62,405 nt of DNA from Clostridiaceae bacterium (GCA_016296885.1 JAEDHT010000007.1:1-62405); one strand, 5' to 3'; shown: positions 50,637 through 59,789, counted from the stretch's first letter. Notes: generated by a model from the sequence alone, not told the origin. Numbers and translations: made by a program.

Positions 50637-51653
50637 TTAGTGTTTTTCAGTCTTATTTTTAAAAGCCGGCATTTTTATCAGTCCAATTAGCGTGCCTATG
50701 CCATATGAGATATGAAGCAGTATAAAAATTATAGGCAAAGCCACAAACGTAATATTTCTTTTTTTAGATGTAATGGTCGCTGTGATTGTAATCATCAGGA
50801 TAAAAAGTAGATATACGGTACCCAGCATAGCAATAGGTAATTTTATCCCGAATACAAATAAAATAATTGTCATTATAAGTGCCAGAACAAAGCACAACGG
50901 CACAAAATGAAATAACGAAAAACATTGTGGACACACAGCCGTTGTAAGCCCTATCCAATATCCGTTTTTAAATTTCTGAGATACAATTTTGCCTAAGGTA
51001 CTTCTCACTTTCTGCTCAGAATAAATATCAGGACTAAAGCAAAGTCTATATCCATTCTGTCGCAAACGATACGTGAATTCGTTATCTTCTGTACGCCCTA
51101 ACCTCTCGTCATAGACACCACATTTTTCAAATACTTCACGCATCACAGCAATGTGAAACAGGGAAGAGGTGTATGTCTTTTCATCGTGATTGCGTCTGTA
51201 TGATGCAAACGAGCTACCAAACATTGATTCCTCGGCAGCTAGAAGAGTGTTTTGCATATATGTGTCATCCTGTGTTATGCAAGGGCGATATCCCCCGCAA
51301 ACCTTTTCTCCACTTTTCATACATTCCACAATCTTACTCAAAAAATCATAACGAATACTCGAATGAGCATCCACACGAACATAAATATCACCTGTAAAGC
51401 TTTTTATAGCCTCATTACAGCCAACAGCCAGGTTGTTTCTCTTTATTTGTATTAGTTTGGAGTTATAAAATTGATTATTTTCCAGGAAATCACCCATAAG
51501 CCTTGCTGTATTGTCGGTGGAACCATTGTCAATAAGTATTATTTCCGTTTTTTCTTTGGAATAGTTCTGTTTTAGTATATCATTAAAAAGTTCCGGAAGG
51601 CATTTTTCCTCATTATATGCCACAATGCATAGTGAAATTATCAAGTTGTTCAT
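50637..51653 (-). CDS. Membrane-bound family 2 glycosyltransferase (ExoA-like)
   Basis: N-terminal GT-A domain (LIISLCIVAYNEEKCLPELF, EIILIDNGSTDNTARLM, IYVRVDAHSSIRYDFL, GRTEDNEFTYRLRQNGYR) and three to four C-terminal membrane helices (about 235-325). Resembles succinoglycan ExoA and similar polymer-chain enzymes. 338 aa. ATG at 51653 overlaps the vanZ stop by 4 nt. Probably builds the glycan that LicD decorates. Acceptor and sugar unknown. Confidence 0.85.
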   Translation of the reverse strand: MNNLIISLCIVAYNEEKCLPELFNDILKQNYSKEKTEIILIDNGSTDNTARLMGDFLENNQFYNSKLIQIKRNNLAVGCNEAIKSFTGDIYVRVDAHSSIRYDFLSKIVECMKSGEKVCGGYRPCITQDDTYMQNTLLAAEESMFGSSFASYRRNHDEKTYTSSLFHIAVMREVFEKCGVYDERLGRTEDNEFTYRLRQNGYRLCFSPDIYSEQKVRSTLGKIVSQKFKNGYWIGLTTAVCPQCFSLFHFVPLCFVLALIMTIILFVFGIKLPIAMLGTVYLLFILMITITATITSKKRNITFVALPIIFILLHISYGIGTLIGLIKMPAFKNKTEKH

Positions 51654-52123
51654 CCCTTGTCTCTTTTTCGCCTTTTTAAATATAATATTATGGTTAGTAT
51701 AAGTACAGCGCACAATGCTCCTGAATAATCTAGCCATATATCGCTTACTTGTCCACTCCTGCCCAAAGTAAATAGCTGTATAGTCTCATCAATAAGTGGA
51801 ACAATAACTGTGAGATAGCATGTAGGCAGTATAGCCTTTTTAGCATTGCAAAAATATGAATCAAACGTAAGCTCTGAGAATATACCTAATACAAAAAATT
51901 CAATGAAATGAGCACATTTTCTCACAATATGGTCCGTGAGAAGGATATTTAAACCAAGCTTTTCAAGAATAATCTGCAAAAATCCTCTCACACTGTCGCT
52001 TTCTTCAGATGAAACGGAAGCGGGCATCGACGAATGTACAAAAATAGCACAAATGGCCAGTGTCGTTAACACAGTGTAAATAATAGACTTCTTAGTTATT
52101 TTAACTGTTCGATAGATTTTCAT
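51650..52123 (-). CDS. VanZ-family membrane protein
   Basis: 157 aa with four hydrophobic segments (IYTVLTTLAICAIFVH, CAHFIEFFVLGIFSELTF, ILPTCYLTVIVPLIDETIQLF, LDYSGALCAVLILTIILYL). The KCAHFIEF and VIPLIDETIQLF-type motifs, followed by GRSGQVSDIWLDYSG, define the VanZ-like family. Despite the name, teicoplanin resistance is not implied. Between tsaD (9 nt) and the glycosyltransferase (4 nt overlap). Confidence 0.9.
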   Translation of the reverse strand: MKIYRTVKITKKSIIYTVLTTLAICAIFVHSSMPASVSSEESDSVRGFLQIILEKLGLNILLTDHIVRKCAHFIEFFVLGIFSELTFDSYFCNAKKAILPTCYLTVIVPLIDETIQLFTLGRSGQVSDIWLDYSGALCAVLILTIILYLKRRKRDKG

Positions 52124-52132
52124 ATAATTAAA

Positions 52133-53140
52133 TTACAATTCAATAGACATAGTAGCCTTTGCGTTTAGCTCACTACCGGCAGTATTTCCGCTTAGAAATT
52201 CATAATAAGCCTGTGAACCTACCATAGCAGCATTATCTCCGCATAGAGACTTTTCAGGCATATATAGCTCATATCCCAGTTTTTTACATTTATCTGTAAG
52301 TTCTTTTCTCAAAAGTCTATTTGCAGATACACCGCCTGCTATTACCAGCCTAGTGCTTTCTGTGTCTTTGGCTGCCTTAATAAAGTTTTCTACAAGACAT
52401 CCAACAACAGCCTTTCTAAAGCTTGCGCTTAGGTCATTTATTGGCAATTCTTCGCCTTTTTGAGATGCATTGTGTATCAAATTAATAACAGCTGTTTTTA
52501 AGCCGGAAAAGCTAAAATCATATTCACTTCCACTAACACGAGGACGTGGAAGAGCAAAAGAATCAGGATTGCCACTTTCGGCGGCTATGTCAAGATGTAT
52601 TCCGCCTGGATATGGCATACCCATTGTTCGGGCAGCTTTATCAAACGCCTCTCCGGCAGCATCATCACGAGTTTTTCCGATTATTGTCATTTTGGTGTAG
52701 TCGTCTACCTTGACTATATGGCTATGTCCTCCGGATACCACAAGGCACAAAAAAGGAGGCTTTAGCTCAGGATTTGAGAGATAGTTGGCAGCTATATGTG
52801 AGCGCAGGTGATGGGTAGGTATTATCGGTTTGTTTTTTGCCATGGCAAGTCCCTTTGCAAAATTTACACCTACAAGTAACGCTCCTATAAGCCCCGGTGC
52901 ATGAGTTACACCGATAGCATCAATATCATCAAATGTACATTCTGCCTTTTCAAGTGCTTCGCTTACAACCCCACAGATAGCCTCTGCATGACGTCGAGAT
53001 GCTATTTCAGGGACAACACCGCCATATAGCTTATGTTCTTCCACCTGTGTGGCAACAATATTTGAGATAACCTTTCTTCCATCTTCAACCACAGCGGCGG
53101 CGGTTTCATCACAAGAACTCTCAATTGCTAATATTTTCAT
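52133..53140 (-). CDS. tsaD: tRNA N6-adenosine threonylcarbamoyltransferase
   Basis: Catalyses t6A37 formation in ANN-decoding tRNAs with TsaB and TsaE. ILAIESSCDETAAAVVEDG, PEIASRRHAEAI, the iron-binding HxxxH in THHLRSHIAA, VSGGHSHIV, GGVSANRLLR and GDNAAMVG. 335 aa. ATG follows AGAGGT. Usual neighbour rimI is directly upstream. tsaB and tsaE are not in the window. Confidence 0.97.
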   Translation of the reverse strand: MKILAIESSCDETAAAVVEDGRKVISNIVATQVEEHKLYGGVVPEIASRRHAEAICGVVSEALEKAECTFDDIDAIGVTHAPGLIGALLVGVNFAKGLAMAKNKPIIPTHHLRSHIAANYLSNPELKPPFLCLVVSGGHSHIVKVDDYTKMTIIGKTRDDAAGEAFDKAARTMGMPYPGGIHLDIAAESGNPDSFALPRPRVSGSEYDFSFSGLKTAVINLIHNASQKGEELPINDLSASFRKAVVGCLVENFIKAAKDTESTRLVIAGGVSANRLLRKELTDKCKKLGYELYMPEKSLCGDNAAMVGSQAYYEFLSGNTAGSELNAKATMSIEL

Positions 53141-53143
53141 TAT

Positions 53144-53593
53144 TTACCTCTTAAAATACTTTGTCATTATATTTGCGTTTTCTTTTGGATCTGAGTAAAA
53201 GTTTTTTCGTTGACCTATTAACTCAAACCCTTCAGATTTATATAAACTTATCGCTGGAGAATTTGACTCCCTTACTTCAAGCGATAAAAAGGAATAGTTA
53301 TTATCATGGCAGTAGTTTACAAAACTTTTCACAATTCTTCTTCCTATTCCTATATGCCTGAATTCCGGAAAAACCGCAATGTCATTTATATATGCTTCAT
53401 CCAGCACTATGTTCATGCTTCCATATCCCATCACATTATCATCATTATTAATGGCAACGATCATAATAATGTTTTCATTTTCTAATTCATCTTCAATAGT
53501 CTTTTTTGATCTTGGGTGAGAAAAACACATTTTTTCAAGATTTGCAATTTCGTTACTATATTTATAAGTAGCCTTTTTTATAGAAAAATTCAA
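53144..53593 (-). CDS. rimI: RimI-like ribosomal-protein N-acetyltransferase
   Basis: GNAT acetyltransferase. LEKMCFSHPRSKKTIEDEL, YINDIAVFPEFRHIGIGRRI (acetyl-CoA loop), and LEVRESNSPAISLYKSEGFELIGQRKNFY are typical. About 149 aa. An ATG five codons upstream (53608) lacks any ribosome site, whereas GGAGG inside those first codons is 8 nt before the TTG at 53593, so I take the TTG. Usual genomic partner of tsaD. Substrate may be ribosomal protein S18, not shown. Confidence 0.9.
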   Translation of the reverse strand: MNFSIKKATYKYSNEIANLEKMCFSHPRSKKTIEDELENENIIMIVAINNDDNVMGYGSMNIVLDEAYINDIAVFPEFRHIGIGRRIVKSFVNYCHDNNYSFLSLEVRESNSPAISLYKSEGFELIGQRKNFYSDPKENANIMTKYFKR

Positions 53594-53941
53594 CACTTTT
53601 TCCTCCATAAAATGCTATGTAAGAGATGCTATAACTCTCCCTTTTATAAAAAGCACATAATTACAGTTAATTTATGCAGTCTATTTGAAAGAAAATATAA
53701 TGATAATTATAACCACCGTAAAGAATATGGAAAATCTATAAAGATAACATACACACTTGACGAAATCAGTGACCTTTACAGAAGTGAAACAATAAAAAAA
53801 GAGCTACAATTATAATTTATAGTATAAAAATTATAATATTTGCTTATATCTTGCAGTCAACATGGTTATTGCAAGATATAAGCAAGAGTAAACTCAAACG
53901 TTTTCAATGTTTCTGCTTGGCTTTTAAAGCTATTTAGGACA
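53594..53941. other. region between rimI and the GT-C gene
   Basis: No complete gene. It contains a coding-looking remnant on the plus strand (see 53651-53815) and a 14-16-bp stem GCTTATATCTTGCA / TGCAAGATATAAGC (53842-53855 / 53870-53883) that could end the minus-strand gene at 53942, with a weak U-tract. Confidence 0.5.
53651..53815 (+). pseudogene. possible C-terminal remnant of a lost gene
   Basis: An open frame without a start codon reads with protein-like composition (for example KEYGKSIKITYTLDEISDLY then SETIKKELQL) and ends at a TAA. It overlaps no other gene. Could be a remnant of a degraded gene or chance. No family recognised. Confidence 0.2.
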
Positions 53942-55672
53942 TCAAGAAATTGTTTTTATTTTATATATCATAAAGCCATCGATAGACGTTATTAGTTCAT
54001 AACCGTAAGTATGATCCTTTCCGTATTGTTCATTAAGATATTCTATGAATATATCCACCTTATCAATATCCACCACGTATATATCGTCGTTGTCGATGAT
54101 ATCTGTATATAAATTGTTTACACCTATATCGTTTAACATCTCATTATAACTCGGATGTGCATAATATGCAGAGCCGTAATATACGCATTTTTCGAAAATC
54201 TCATGGTCAGCTAAATACGGAGTGTCAAAAATAGTTGCCTTTCGAATCCTCATATAAACTTCCCCTAATAACGCAAATGATTTATCATCAGAGTTTAATA
54301 TATATTCCTGTAAATCTGAATATTTTTCTATGGATTTATTATTAAATTCCTTATAGTATTGTACAAAGCTTAGTGATAATGTAGATAACGCAAAGACAAT
54401 ACAAAGTAGCATTGCTATACATTTAATAAGCTTATTATGTTTATATGGTATAGAGCAAATAAATTTTCTTTTTTGCAAAAATTGTGTTACATATAACAAA
54501 TAAATAAATGAGGCAAATATAAAAGATAAAACTGCGCGATGATTGCATCTTCCTGAAATCCATAAATAAGAATACAAAGAAAGCATAATCATCGACAGTG
54601 ATCCAACAAAAATCCAACTTTTCTTTCGATAAAAAGATAAAACTCCTATAGCAAGAATAGCATAACTTATTAAAAGGATTCCTTCGGGACTAAATGAAAG
54701 AATTTGTCTAAGTTCTACAACAGCCATATTCTTGAGGGCGTTAACAACTCCTGGATAATGATCTTCTTGCAACTGAACAACCTGTTCTAAAGTTTCGATT
54801 GAAGTATATCCTTCGTCATCAAAAAGCCAACTTCGAAGCATTTGGAAATCATTCTCTGACATTCCAATACTATTATATTCATCTGGACACGACTCATACA
54901 ATGGTATGTCATAATCAACAACCTTGGCTCTAATTTTAGTATATTCTCTGTAGTAATCCATTCCATCATATGAGTCTATTATCTTTGTAGAGAAAAACTG
55001 CAATGAAAAAACAGATGTAATCATAACCAATACAACTAATATGTTTTTTACTGTAAACGTTTGCTTTAGTAAGTTGACTATATTCCAACTGTTATCCTGA
55101 CGAATTTTACTTAACAGATACGACAGAACAAACACAGCAAAAACTGCCATTACCGAATAGAAAATATCAAATCTGTAAAAACTACCGAAAACAATAAATA
55201 GTATTCCGACAAACTGGTACACAATCGATCTATGATTTTGATTAGCCCACATCATTAATAGTGTACCTGCTACCAACAGTACGGTTGCAGTTTGAGTAAA
55301 GGTAACATGAGCATAAAAATTAAGTGAAAATACACTTTCGATGATAACTGAAAAAACTATTCCTTTTTTGATACCAAAAACAGATAAAAATACATAACAT
55401 ATGGCGGTTAGAGATAGGAAATTAAGAAAGAGTTGCAGAAACAAAAAGGCATTATAGGGGTAGATTACTTTTTGCAACAGTACTGATAAGAACTGAATGA
55501 AAAAACTACAAAAGGTGTAATTATAGTTTCCTTTGACTATATTTTGTGAAAAAAACTGGTCATCACTTTGACCGTAAAACAACCCATAAAAACATAGAAC
55601 TATAGAAACAAATAGAAGATTAATAATAATGGCTATCAATTTATTTTTATGCTTAATAATTATTTCTTTCAT
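53942..55672 (-). CDS. GT-C-type polytopic membrane glycosyltransferase (predicted)
   Basis: About 576 aa with about 11 membrane segments filling the first 410 residues, then a 165-aa extracytoplasmic tail. The first external loop has GQSDDQFFSQNIV, an acidic pair typical of GT-C enzymes that take sugar from polyprenyl phosphate. Similar proteins (GtrII/YfhO-like) complete three-part glycosylation systems. The neighbouring minus-strand operon at 56.2-59.5 kb supplies the other parts, though a 523-nt gap separates them. ATG at 55672; weak ribosome site. Function is inferred from fold and context. Confidence 0.7.
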   Translation of the reverse strand: MKEIIIKHKNKLIAIIINLLFVSIVLCFYGLFYGQSDDQFFSQNIVKGNYNYTFCSFFIQFLSVLLQKVIYPYNAFLFLQLFLNFLSLTAICYVFLSVFGIKKGIVFSVIIESVFSLNFYAHVTFTQTATVLLVAGTLLMMWANQNHRSIVYQFVGILFIVFGSFYRFDIFYSVMAVFAVFVLSYLLSKIRQDNSWNIVNLLKQTFTVKNILVVLVMITSVFSLQFFSTKIIDSYDGMDYYREYTKIRAKVVDYDIPLYESCPDEYNSIGMSENDFQMLRSWLFDDEGYTSIETLEQVVQLQEDHYPGVVNALKNMAVVELRQILSFSPEGILLISYAILAIGVLSFYRKKSWIFVGSLSMIMLSLYSYLWISGRCNHRAVLSFIFASFIYLLYVTQFLQKRKFICSIPYKHNKLIKCIAMLLCIVFALSTLSLSFVQYYKEFNNKSIEKYSDLQEYILNSDDKSFALLGEVYMRIRKATIFDTPYLADHEIFEKCVYYGSAYYAHPSYNEMLNDIGVNNLYTDIIDNDDIYVVDIDKVDIFIEYLNEQYGKDHTYGYELITSIDGFMIYKIKTIS

Positions 55673-56195
55673 AATAATCACAACCTATAAATTTTAAATT
55701 ATTTAATAATATTATGCTATTTATTTTTGATATCAACAGAGTGGCTCGACCAGCAAAAGTGTTGAATAAAGTATATTTTTTAATGTTCTTTATTTAATTT
55801 TTAGATTTTTAAACATATAGCAATAAAAATCAAATAGATAAACAACGTATATTTCGGTGCATATATGCAACAGATACTGAGTTGCCGTTTTTTTGCATAA
55901 TACAACTCATGTCATGCTCACTTAATAACAAAACATAACAATACACACCTTGACTAATGGTACCATTCACACGCTTAAGCTATTCCTGAACTTTTAGTAA
56001 TAAAAAGAGTAAAGCGATTATAATATTCAGGCGAATAATAAAATATAAGATAAAAAAAGATAAAGCAGACAAGCTATGCCTACTGCAATATTTGTCTACT
56101 GTACATCAAAACATATTTTGAGTGTTAAGGACACTCAAAATATCTCTTTTCCTTTGATTTCATACGATGCAAATGTATGTTAATTTGCTATACTA
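55673..56195. other. intergenic region downstream of the amino-sugar operon
   Basis: No gene found. It holds a 12-bp palindrome TGCATATATGCA (55858-55869), an AGACAA/TTGTCT repeat near 56070-56098 and the hairpin at 56114-56142. Confidence 0.6.
56114..56142 (-). terminator. terminator-like hairpin after the EamA pair
   Basis: Perfect 12-bp stem TATTTTGAGTGT (56114-56125) / ACACTCAAAATA (56131-56142), 5-nt loop. Lies 54 nt after the last stop of the minus operon; the U-tract on the minus strand is poor. Confidence 0.55.
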
Positions 56196-56540
56196 TCACA
56201 AAGCGAATACAACGATTCCCACAATAATCAGAGCTAACCCAATTTTTTTCTTAAGGTTTATTTTTTCTTTCAGAAAAACAAAGCTGAGCACGGCTATGAA
56301 TATATATCCCGTGGCTTCTAAAATTGGGCCAAAGGAAAGGGGAATTTTAGAATATCCTATAATAGTACAAAGAGTTGCGGCAAAGAATATTCCATAAGCG
56401 GAAATTACCCGAACGTTGAAATATTCCCGTATTTTACTGGAGTAAGTTTTATTTGCACTTTTTTTAAGGATTATCTGAGATACCGATGAAATAAAGGTGC
56501 CGAAAATGAAGATAAACGAAAAAATAAGTTTTTCAATCAT
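56196..56540 (-). CDS. Half-size EamA/ArnF-like transporter subunit
   Basis: 114 aa with four membrane helices, resembling ArnE/ArnF and small multidrug proteins: ISSVSQIILKKSANKTYSS, IIGYSKIPLSFGPILEATGY, FVFLKEKINLKKKIG and a C-terminal helix IGLALIIVGIVVFAL. ArnE-ArnF flip an undecaprenyl-phosphate amino sugar in Enterobacteria. It overlaps the next half-size protein by 8 nt, suggesting a heterodimer. Together with the ArnC-like gene, a flippase for a lipid-linked amino-deoxy sugar is inferred. Confidence 0.82.
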   Translation of the reverse strand: MIEKLIFSFIFIFGTFISSVSQIILKKSANKTYSSKIREYFNVRVISAYGIFFAATLCTIIGYSKIPLSFGPILEATGYIFIAVLSFVFLKEKINLKKKIGLALIIVGIVVFAL

Positions 56541-56895
56541 CTGCCGTCACCACCACAATTACACCTATAATTAAAATAATCGCACCGACAATCATATTCC
56601 AAGTTATAGCTTCTTTGAAAAACAGCATACCCCAAAGAATACCCCAGACAATGGTTATAGCTTTGTTTGCATAAGCCGTAGTGAGAGGAAGAGTCTTAAT
56701 AAGTTGTTGCCATACTACTGCATATATTCCTAAGTTGAGAATAACCAGTCCATACCAGAAAATAAAGGGTAAGGATAAAAAGAAATGTCCTGCTGCCATT
56801 TTGGAGCAAACACCGCTTAAGGAATATACTGCTAAAAGAATATGTAAAAAAACAATGTGCTTTAAATTTGAGTTGGAAATTTTATTGTTTATCAT
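56533..56895 (-). CDS. Half-size EamA/ArnE-like transporter subunit
   Basis: About 120 aa, four helices; SLSGVCSKMAAGHFFLSLPF, VWQQLIKTLPLTTAYANKAI, GMLFFKEAITWNMIVGAIIL resemble ArnE. ATG at 56895 (a GTG in frame is four codons earlier). It overlaps the end of the ArnC-like gene by 14 nt and the next gene by 8 nt, so all three are translationally coupled. Presumed partner of the 56196 protein. Confidence 0.82.
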   Translation of the reverse strand: MINNKISNSNLKHIVFLHILLAVYSLSGVCSKMAAGHFFLSLPFIFWYGLVILNLGIYAVVWQQLIKTLPLTTAYANKAITIVWGILWGMLFFKEAITWNMIVGAIILIIGVIVVVTADD

Positions 56896-57835
56896 TATTA
56901 GTTTCACCGATATTTATTGTTTGTCTTATAACTGCTTGAGGAGAGTTGTTAATGCTTATATATATACGCCCAATATATTCTCCGATCAATCCCATCATCA
57001 TAAGTATCATTCCGCCCAAAAATGAAAGTACTGCCATTACAGAACTATATCCTATGGGTGCTGCAGGATTAATAAAGAGTTTATTAATAATAGTGTACGT
57101 TCCGAACAAAAAGCCTATCAAGGCAAAAAATACACCACAAAAAGTAGCGATTCTCAAGGGTTTGACAGAAAAAGAGGTAAAACCGTTTATCCACAGACTA
57201 AGCAGTTTGCTCAATGTATAGCCTGAGCTTCCGTTTTCTCTTTCTCTGTGAGTTATATTAACATTTGTGATTTTATTTGTAGAGCGAAGTAATAATCCCG
57301 AAACATAGGGGTATGGGTTGTTATATCGTATCATTTCTTCAACAATGAATCGCCTACAACAAAAATAACTCATTATAGACAAATCCTTAGGCTTATCAAG
57401 TAAAGCTCTGGTCATAAGGTCGTTGACTTTACTTCCTAAATTTCGTCCTAATGAATGTTTTTTGTCGGCATATTTTGCAAAAACGACATCGTAGCCTTCG
57501 TACAGTTTATTAATTAATAAAAACATTTCAGAAGCAGGAGTCTGACCGTCGTCGTCCAAACATATAATGATATCGCCTGTTACATATCTGTATCCGGTAA
57601 GAATAGCGGAGTGTTGCCCGAAATTTTTAGATAAGTCTATAGCTTTTATTTTTGTGTCGCTTTCCGCCAAATCCTTTATAACACTATACACATTGTCGGG
57701 AGAGCTATCATTTACCAGAATAATCTCATAATCATATTCTTGACTAGAAGAAACGGTAGCTTTAATTTCATCCACAACAGATGTTATTGTTTTCTCGGAA
57801 CGGTAACAGGGGATAACGAAAGAAATTTTAGTCAT
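56882..57835 (-). CDS. ArnC/GtrB-like undecaprenyl-phosphate glycosyltransferase
   Basis: Transfers a sugar from a nucleotide donor to polyprenyl phosphate on the cytoplasmic face. GT-A domain: KISFVIPCYRSEKTITSVVD, YEIILVNDSSPDN, SKNFGQHSAILTGYRYVTG, IICLDDDGQTPASEM. Two C-terminal membrane helices (about 230-255 and 265-290) and the loop RERENGSSGYTLSKLLSLW are typical. 317 aa. Overlaps the acetyltransferase stop by 8 nt. The donor is probably the dTDP-amino sugar made by the two preceding genes, since no UDP-sugar enzyme is here. Confidence 0.92.
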   Translation of the reverse strand: MTKISFVIPCYRSEKTITSVVDEIKATVSSSQEYDYEIILVNDSSPDNVYSVIKDLAESDTKIKAIDLSKNFGQHSAILTGYRYVTGDIIICLDDDGQTPASEMFLLINKLYEGYDVVFAKYADKKHSLGRNLGSKVNDLMTRALLDKPKDLSIMSYFCCRRFIVEEMIRYNNPYPYVSGLLLRSTNKITNVNITHRERENGSSGYTLSKLLSLWINGFTSFSVKPLRIATFCGVFFALIGFLFGTYTIINKLFINPAAPIGYSSVMAVLSFLGGMILMMMGLIGEYIGRIYISINNSPQAVIRQTINIGETNNDKQ

Positions 57836-58355
57836 ATTTATTATCTTCTCTCCAGTTGGATTTTAAAATACTCATGAATACTATGTCTCTCGGAATATTG
57901 TTAATCCAAACATCTTCGCGAGCGATTCCATCTTCTGTAAAGCCTGCTTTTTTATAACACGCTATTGCTGATGGGTTGTCAGCAAAAACCCTTAAAAAAA
58001 CTCGATTGAGGTTAAGAACCTCAAATGCATATCGAAGAAGTTCATGAGTAGCCATAGATCCGTAACCCTTGCCACGAGCAGTATCTTCGCCGATAAAGAT
58101 TCCAAACTCGCCTTTGCGATGATTTGTGTCTATATCTCTTATGTACACGGAACCAATTTTTTCTTCTGTTTCTATTTCTTCTATAATAAACTGCTTTGTA
58201 TCTCCATTGAAAACTTTTGTGTTAAGCCAATGGATGTGTTCTTCTTCTGTGAGTTCTTTTTGGTATATAAAGTTTGACATTACAGATGGATTATTACGCC
58301 ATTTAATGATAAGAGCAGTATCGTCTACTGTGATAGGGCGGATTCTGATTTTCAT
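57828..58355 (-). CDS. GNAT acetyltransferase, RimJ/L-like, sugar-modifying
   Basis: Residues 1-175: RIRPITVDDTALIIKWRN, GSVYIRDIDTNHRKGEFGIF, GKGYGSMATHELLRYAFEVL (acetyl-CoA loop) and ACYKKAGFTEDGIAREDVW. ATG at 58355 follows AGAGGAAT; the frame is open 25 codons further but overlaps the aminotransferase. Next to RffA-type aminotransferase, so it most likely acetylates the 4-amino group of a dTDP-amino-dideoxy sugar, as RffC does, though it is not closely RffC-like. Protein acetylation is less likely here. Confidence 0.82.
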   Translation of the reverse strand: MKIRIRPITVDDTALIIKWRNNPSVMSNFIYQKELTEEEHIHWLNTKVFNGDTKQFIIEEIETEEKIGSVYIRDIDTNHRKGEFGIFIGEDTARGKGYGSMATHELLRYAFEVLNLNRVFLRVFADNPSAIACYKKAGFTEDGIAREDVWINNIPRDIVFMSILKSNWREDNKYD

Positions 58356-58368
58356 AATAATTATTCCT

Positions 58369-59496
58369 CTATTTATAAAACTCAAAGATTTTTTTGCATA
58401 TATAGCTACAGTCTTCCTCTGAGAGACCATAATATATAGGTAGTCTCAGAAGCCGTTCACTTTCTTTGGTGGTGTATTTGTCTTCGCCAAAAAAGATACC
58501 GAACTTTTGACCTGCAGGTGAAGAATGGAGAGGAATATAGTGAAAAACGGCACCAATATCGTAATTTTTAAGATAAGATATGAGTTTTGATCGTTCTTCC
58601 AAATTCTTAGCTTTAATGTAAAACATATGAGCATTGTGAATACAACCTTCGGGAATAAAAGGAAGATCAATTTTGCCTTCGTCTGCCAAGGACTTGAGAG
58701 CATTATTATAATAATCCCAACATCTCAGGCGGGAGTTGTTAATTTCATCAAATTTCTCAAGCTGAGCCCAAAGGTAAGCGGCGTTCATATCACTGGGAAG
58801 ATAAGATGATCCAAAGTCTACCCAAGTATATTTATCGATCTGACCGCGAAAAAACTTACTACGGTTAGTTCCTTTTTCACGAATTATTTCAGCCCTTTCA
58901 ATATCGTTTTTATTACGAATGAGCAAGGCTCCGCCTTCGCCCATACTATAGTTTTTAGTTTCATGAAAACTGAAGCATCCGAAATTTCCAATGGCACCTA
59001 AAGCTTTACCTTTATAAAACGCATTAACACCTTGAGCTGCATCTTCTATAACCCATAAGTTATGGCGTTTTGCGATATCAAGGATGGTATCCATTTCGCA
59101 GGCTACTCCTGCATAGTGAACGGGTACAATCGCTTTGGTTTTTTTAGTAATTGCCGCTTCAATAAGCTTTTCATCTAAATTCATTGTGTCGGGGCGAATA
59201 TCAACAAACACAATCTTTGCACCTCTGCCAACAAAAGCATCAGCAGTTGATACAAAGGTGTAAGAAGGCATAATAACCTCGTCACCAGGCTTGATATCTG
59301 CAAGTATCGCCGCCATTTCCAGAGCATGAGTGCATGAAGTAGTAAGGAGCACTTTAGAGCTTCCTGTTTGCTCTTCAAAGAAAAGGTTACACTTCTTTGT
59401 AAATTCGCCGTCACCACAGATTTTTCTGTTTTGAATAGCCTTAGCTATGTATTTTGTCTCATCACCAACAAATGGAGGAATATTGAAGTTTATCAT
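58369..59496 (-). CDS. rffA: dTDP-4-keto-6-deoxyhexose aminotransferase (RffA/WecE type)
   Basis: PLP aminotransferase converting dTDP-4-keto-6-deoxyglucose to dTDP-4-amino-4,6-dideoxygalactose. INFNIPPFVGDETKYIAKAI, LTTSCTHALEMAAIL, MPSYTFVSTADAFVGRGAK, VIEDAAQGVNAFYKGKALGA, and PLP Lys in SFHETKNYSMGEGGAL. 375 aa; GSSYLPSDMNAAYLWAQLEK is highly typical of WecE. ATG at 59496 after GGGTGAT. First gene of the operon, with promoter at 59536-59564. Its substrate could come from rfbA-rfbB at 27-28.7 kb, as no second copy is in this cluster. Confidence 0.93.
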   Translation of the reverse strand: MINFNIPPFVGDETKYIAKAIQNRKICGDGEFTKKCNLFFEEQTGSSKVLLTTSCTHALEMAAILADIKPGDEVIMPSYTFVSTADAFVGRGAKIVFVDIRPDTMNLDEKLIEAAITKKTKAIVPVHYAGVACEMDTILDIAKRHNLWVIEDAAQGVNAFYKGKALGAIGNFGCFSFHETKNYSMGEGGALLIRNKNDIERAEIIREKGTNRSKFFRGQIDKYTWVDFGSSYLPSDMNAAYLWAQLEKFDEINNSRLRCWDYYNNALKSLADEGKIDLPFIPEGCIHNAHMFYIKAKNLEERSKLISYLKNYDIGAVFHYIPLHSSPAGQKFGIFFGEDKYTTKESERLLRLPIYYGLSEEDCSYICKKIFEFYK

Positions 59497-59535
59497 ATAA
59501 TCACCCAAAATATACAGAATAATAATTTACAGCCT

Positions 59536-59564
59536 ATTATATACCCAAATTTAATAAATAGCAA
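59536..59564 (-). promoter_or_regulatory. promoter of the amino-sugar operon
   Basis: Minus strand TTGCTA (59564-59559), 17-bp spacer, TATAAT (59541-59536), about 40 bp before the ATG at 59496. The rest of 59565-59730 is featureless AT-rich DNA. Confidence 0.6.
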
Positions 59565-59730
59565 TAGAAAAAGTTAAAATAATTTAGTTTAAACACAGTT
59601 AAATTAAGCGGTTTATTTTGCAGGATATTTACTTTCCTTATTTTTTTATTTTTTTAGTGGTAATTTTTACTAATATAGTTTATCATTGGCATTGATTGTT
59701 TGTCATTAGTTCAACTTTAATACTAAAAAG

Positions 59731-59772
59731 ACTACAAGCCTACCTTTTCGGTAAACTTGTAGTTCTTTTTTT
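59731..59772. terminator. terminator after the lipoprotein gene
   Basis: ACTACAAG (59731-59738) / CTTGTAGT (59756-59763) with an inner TACC/GGTA pairing and T-runs on both strands. On the minus strand it ends the gene at 59790. Confidence 0.75.
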
Positions 59773-59789
59773 ATTCAGATTGTTTTTTT

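Noticed and set aside
51650..52123. Glycopeptide resistance because of VanZ
   Set aside because: No vanHAX or two-component genes; the VanZ-like family is widespread in unrelated contexts.
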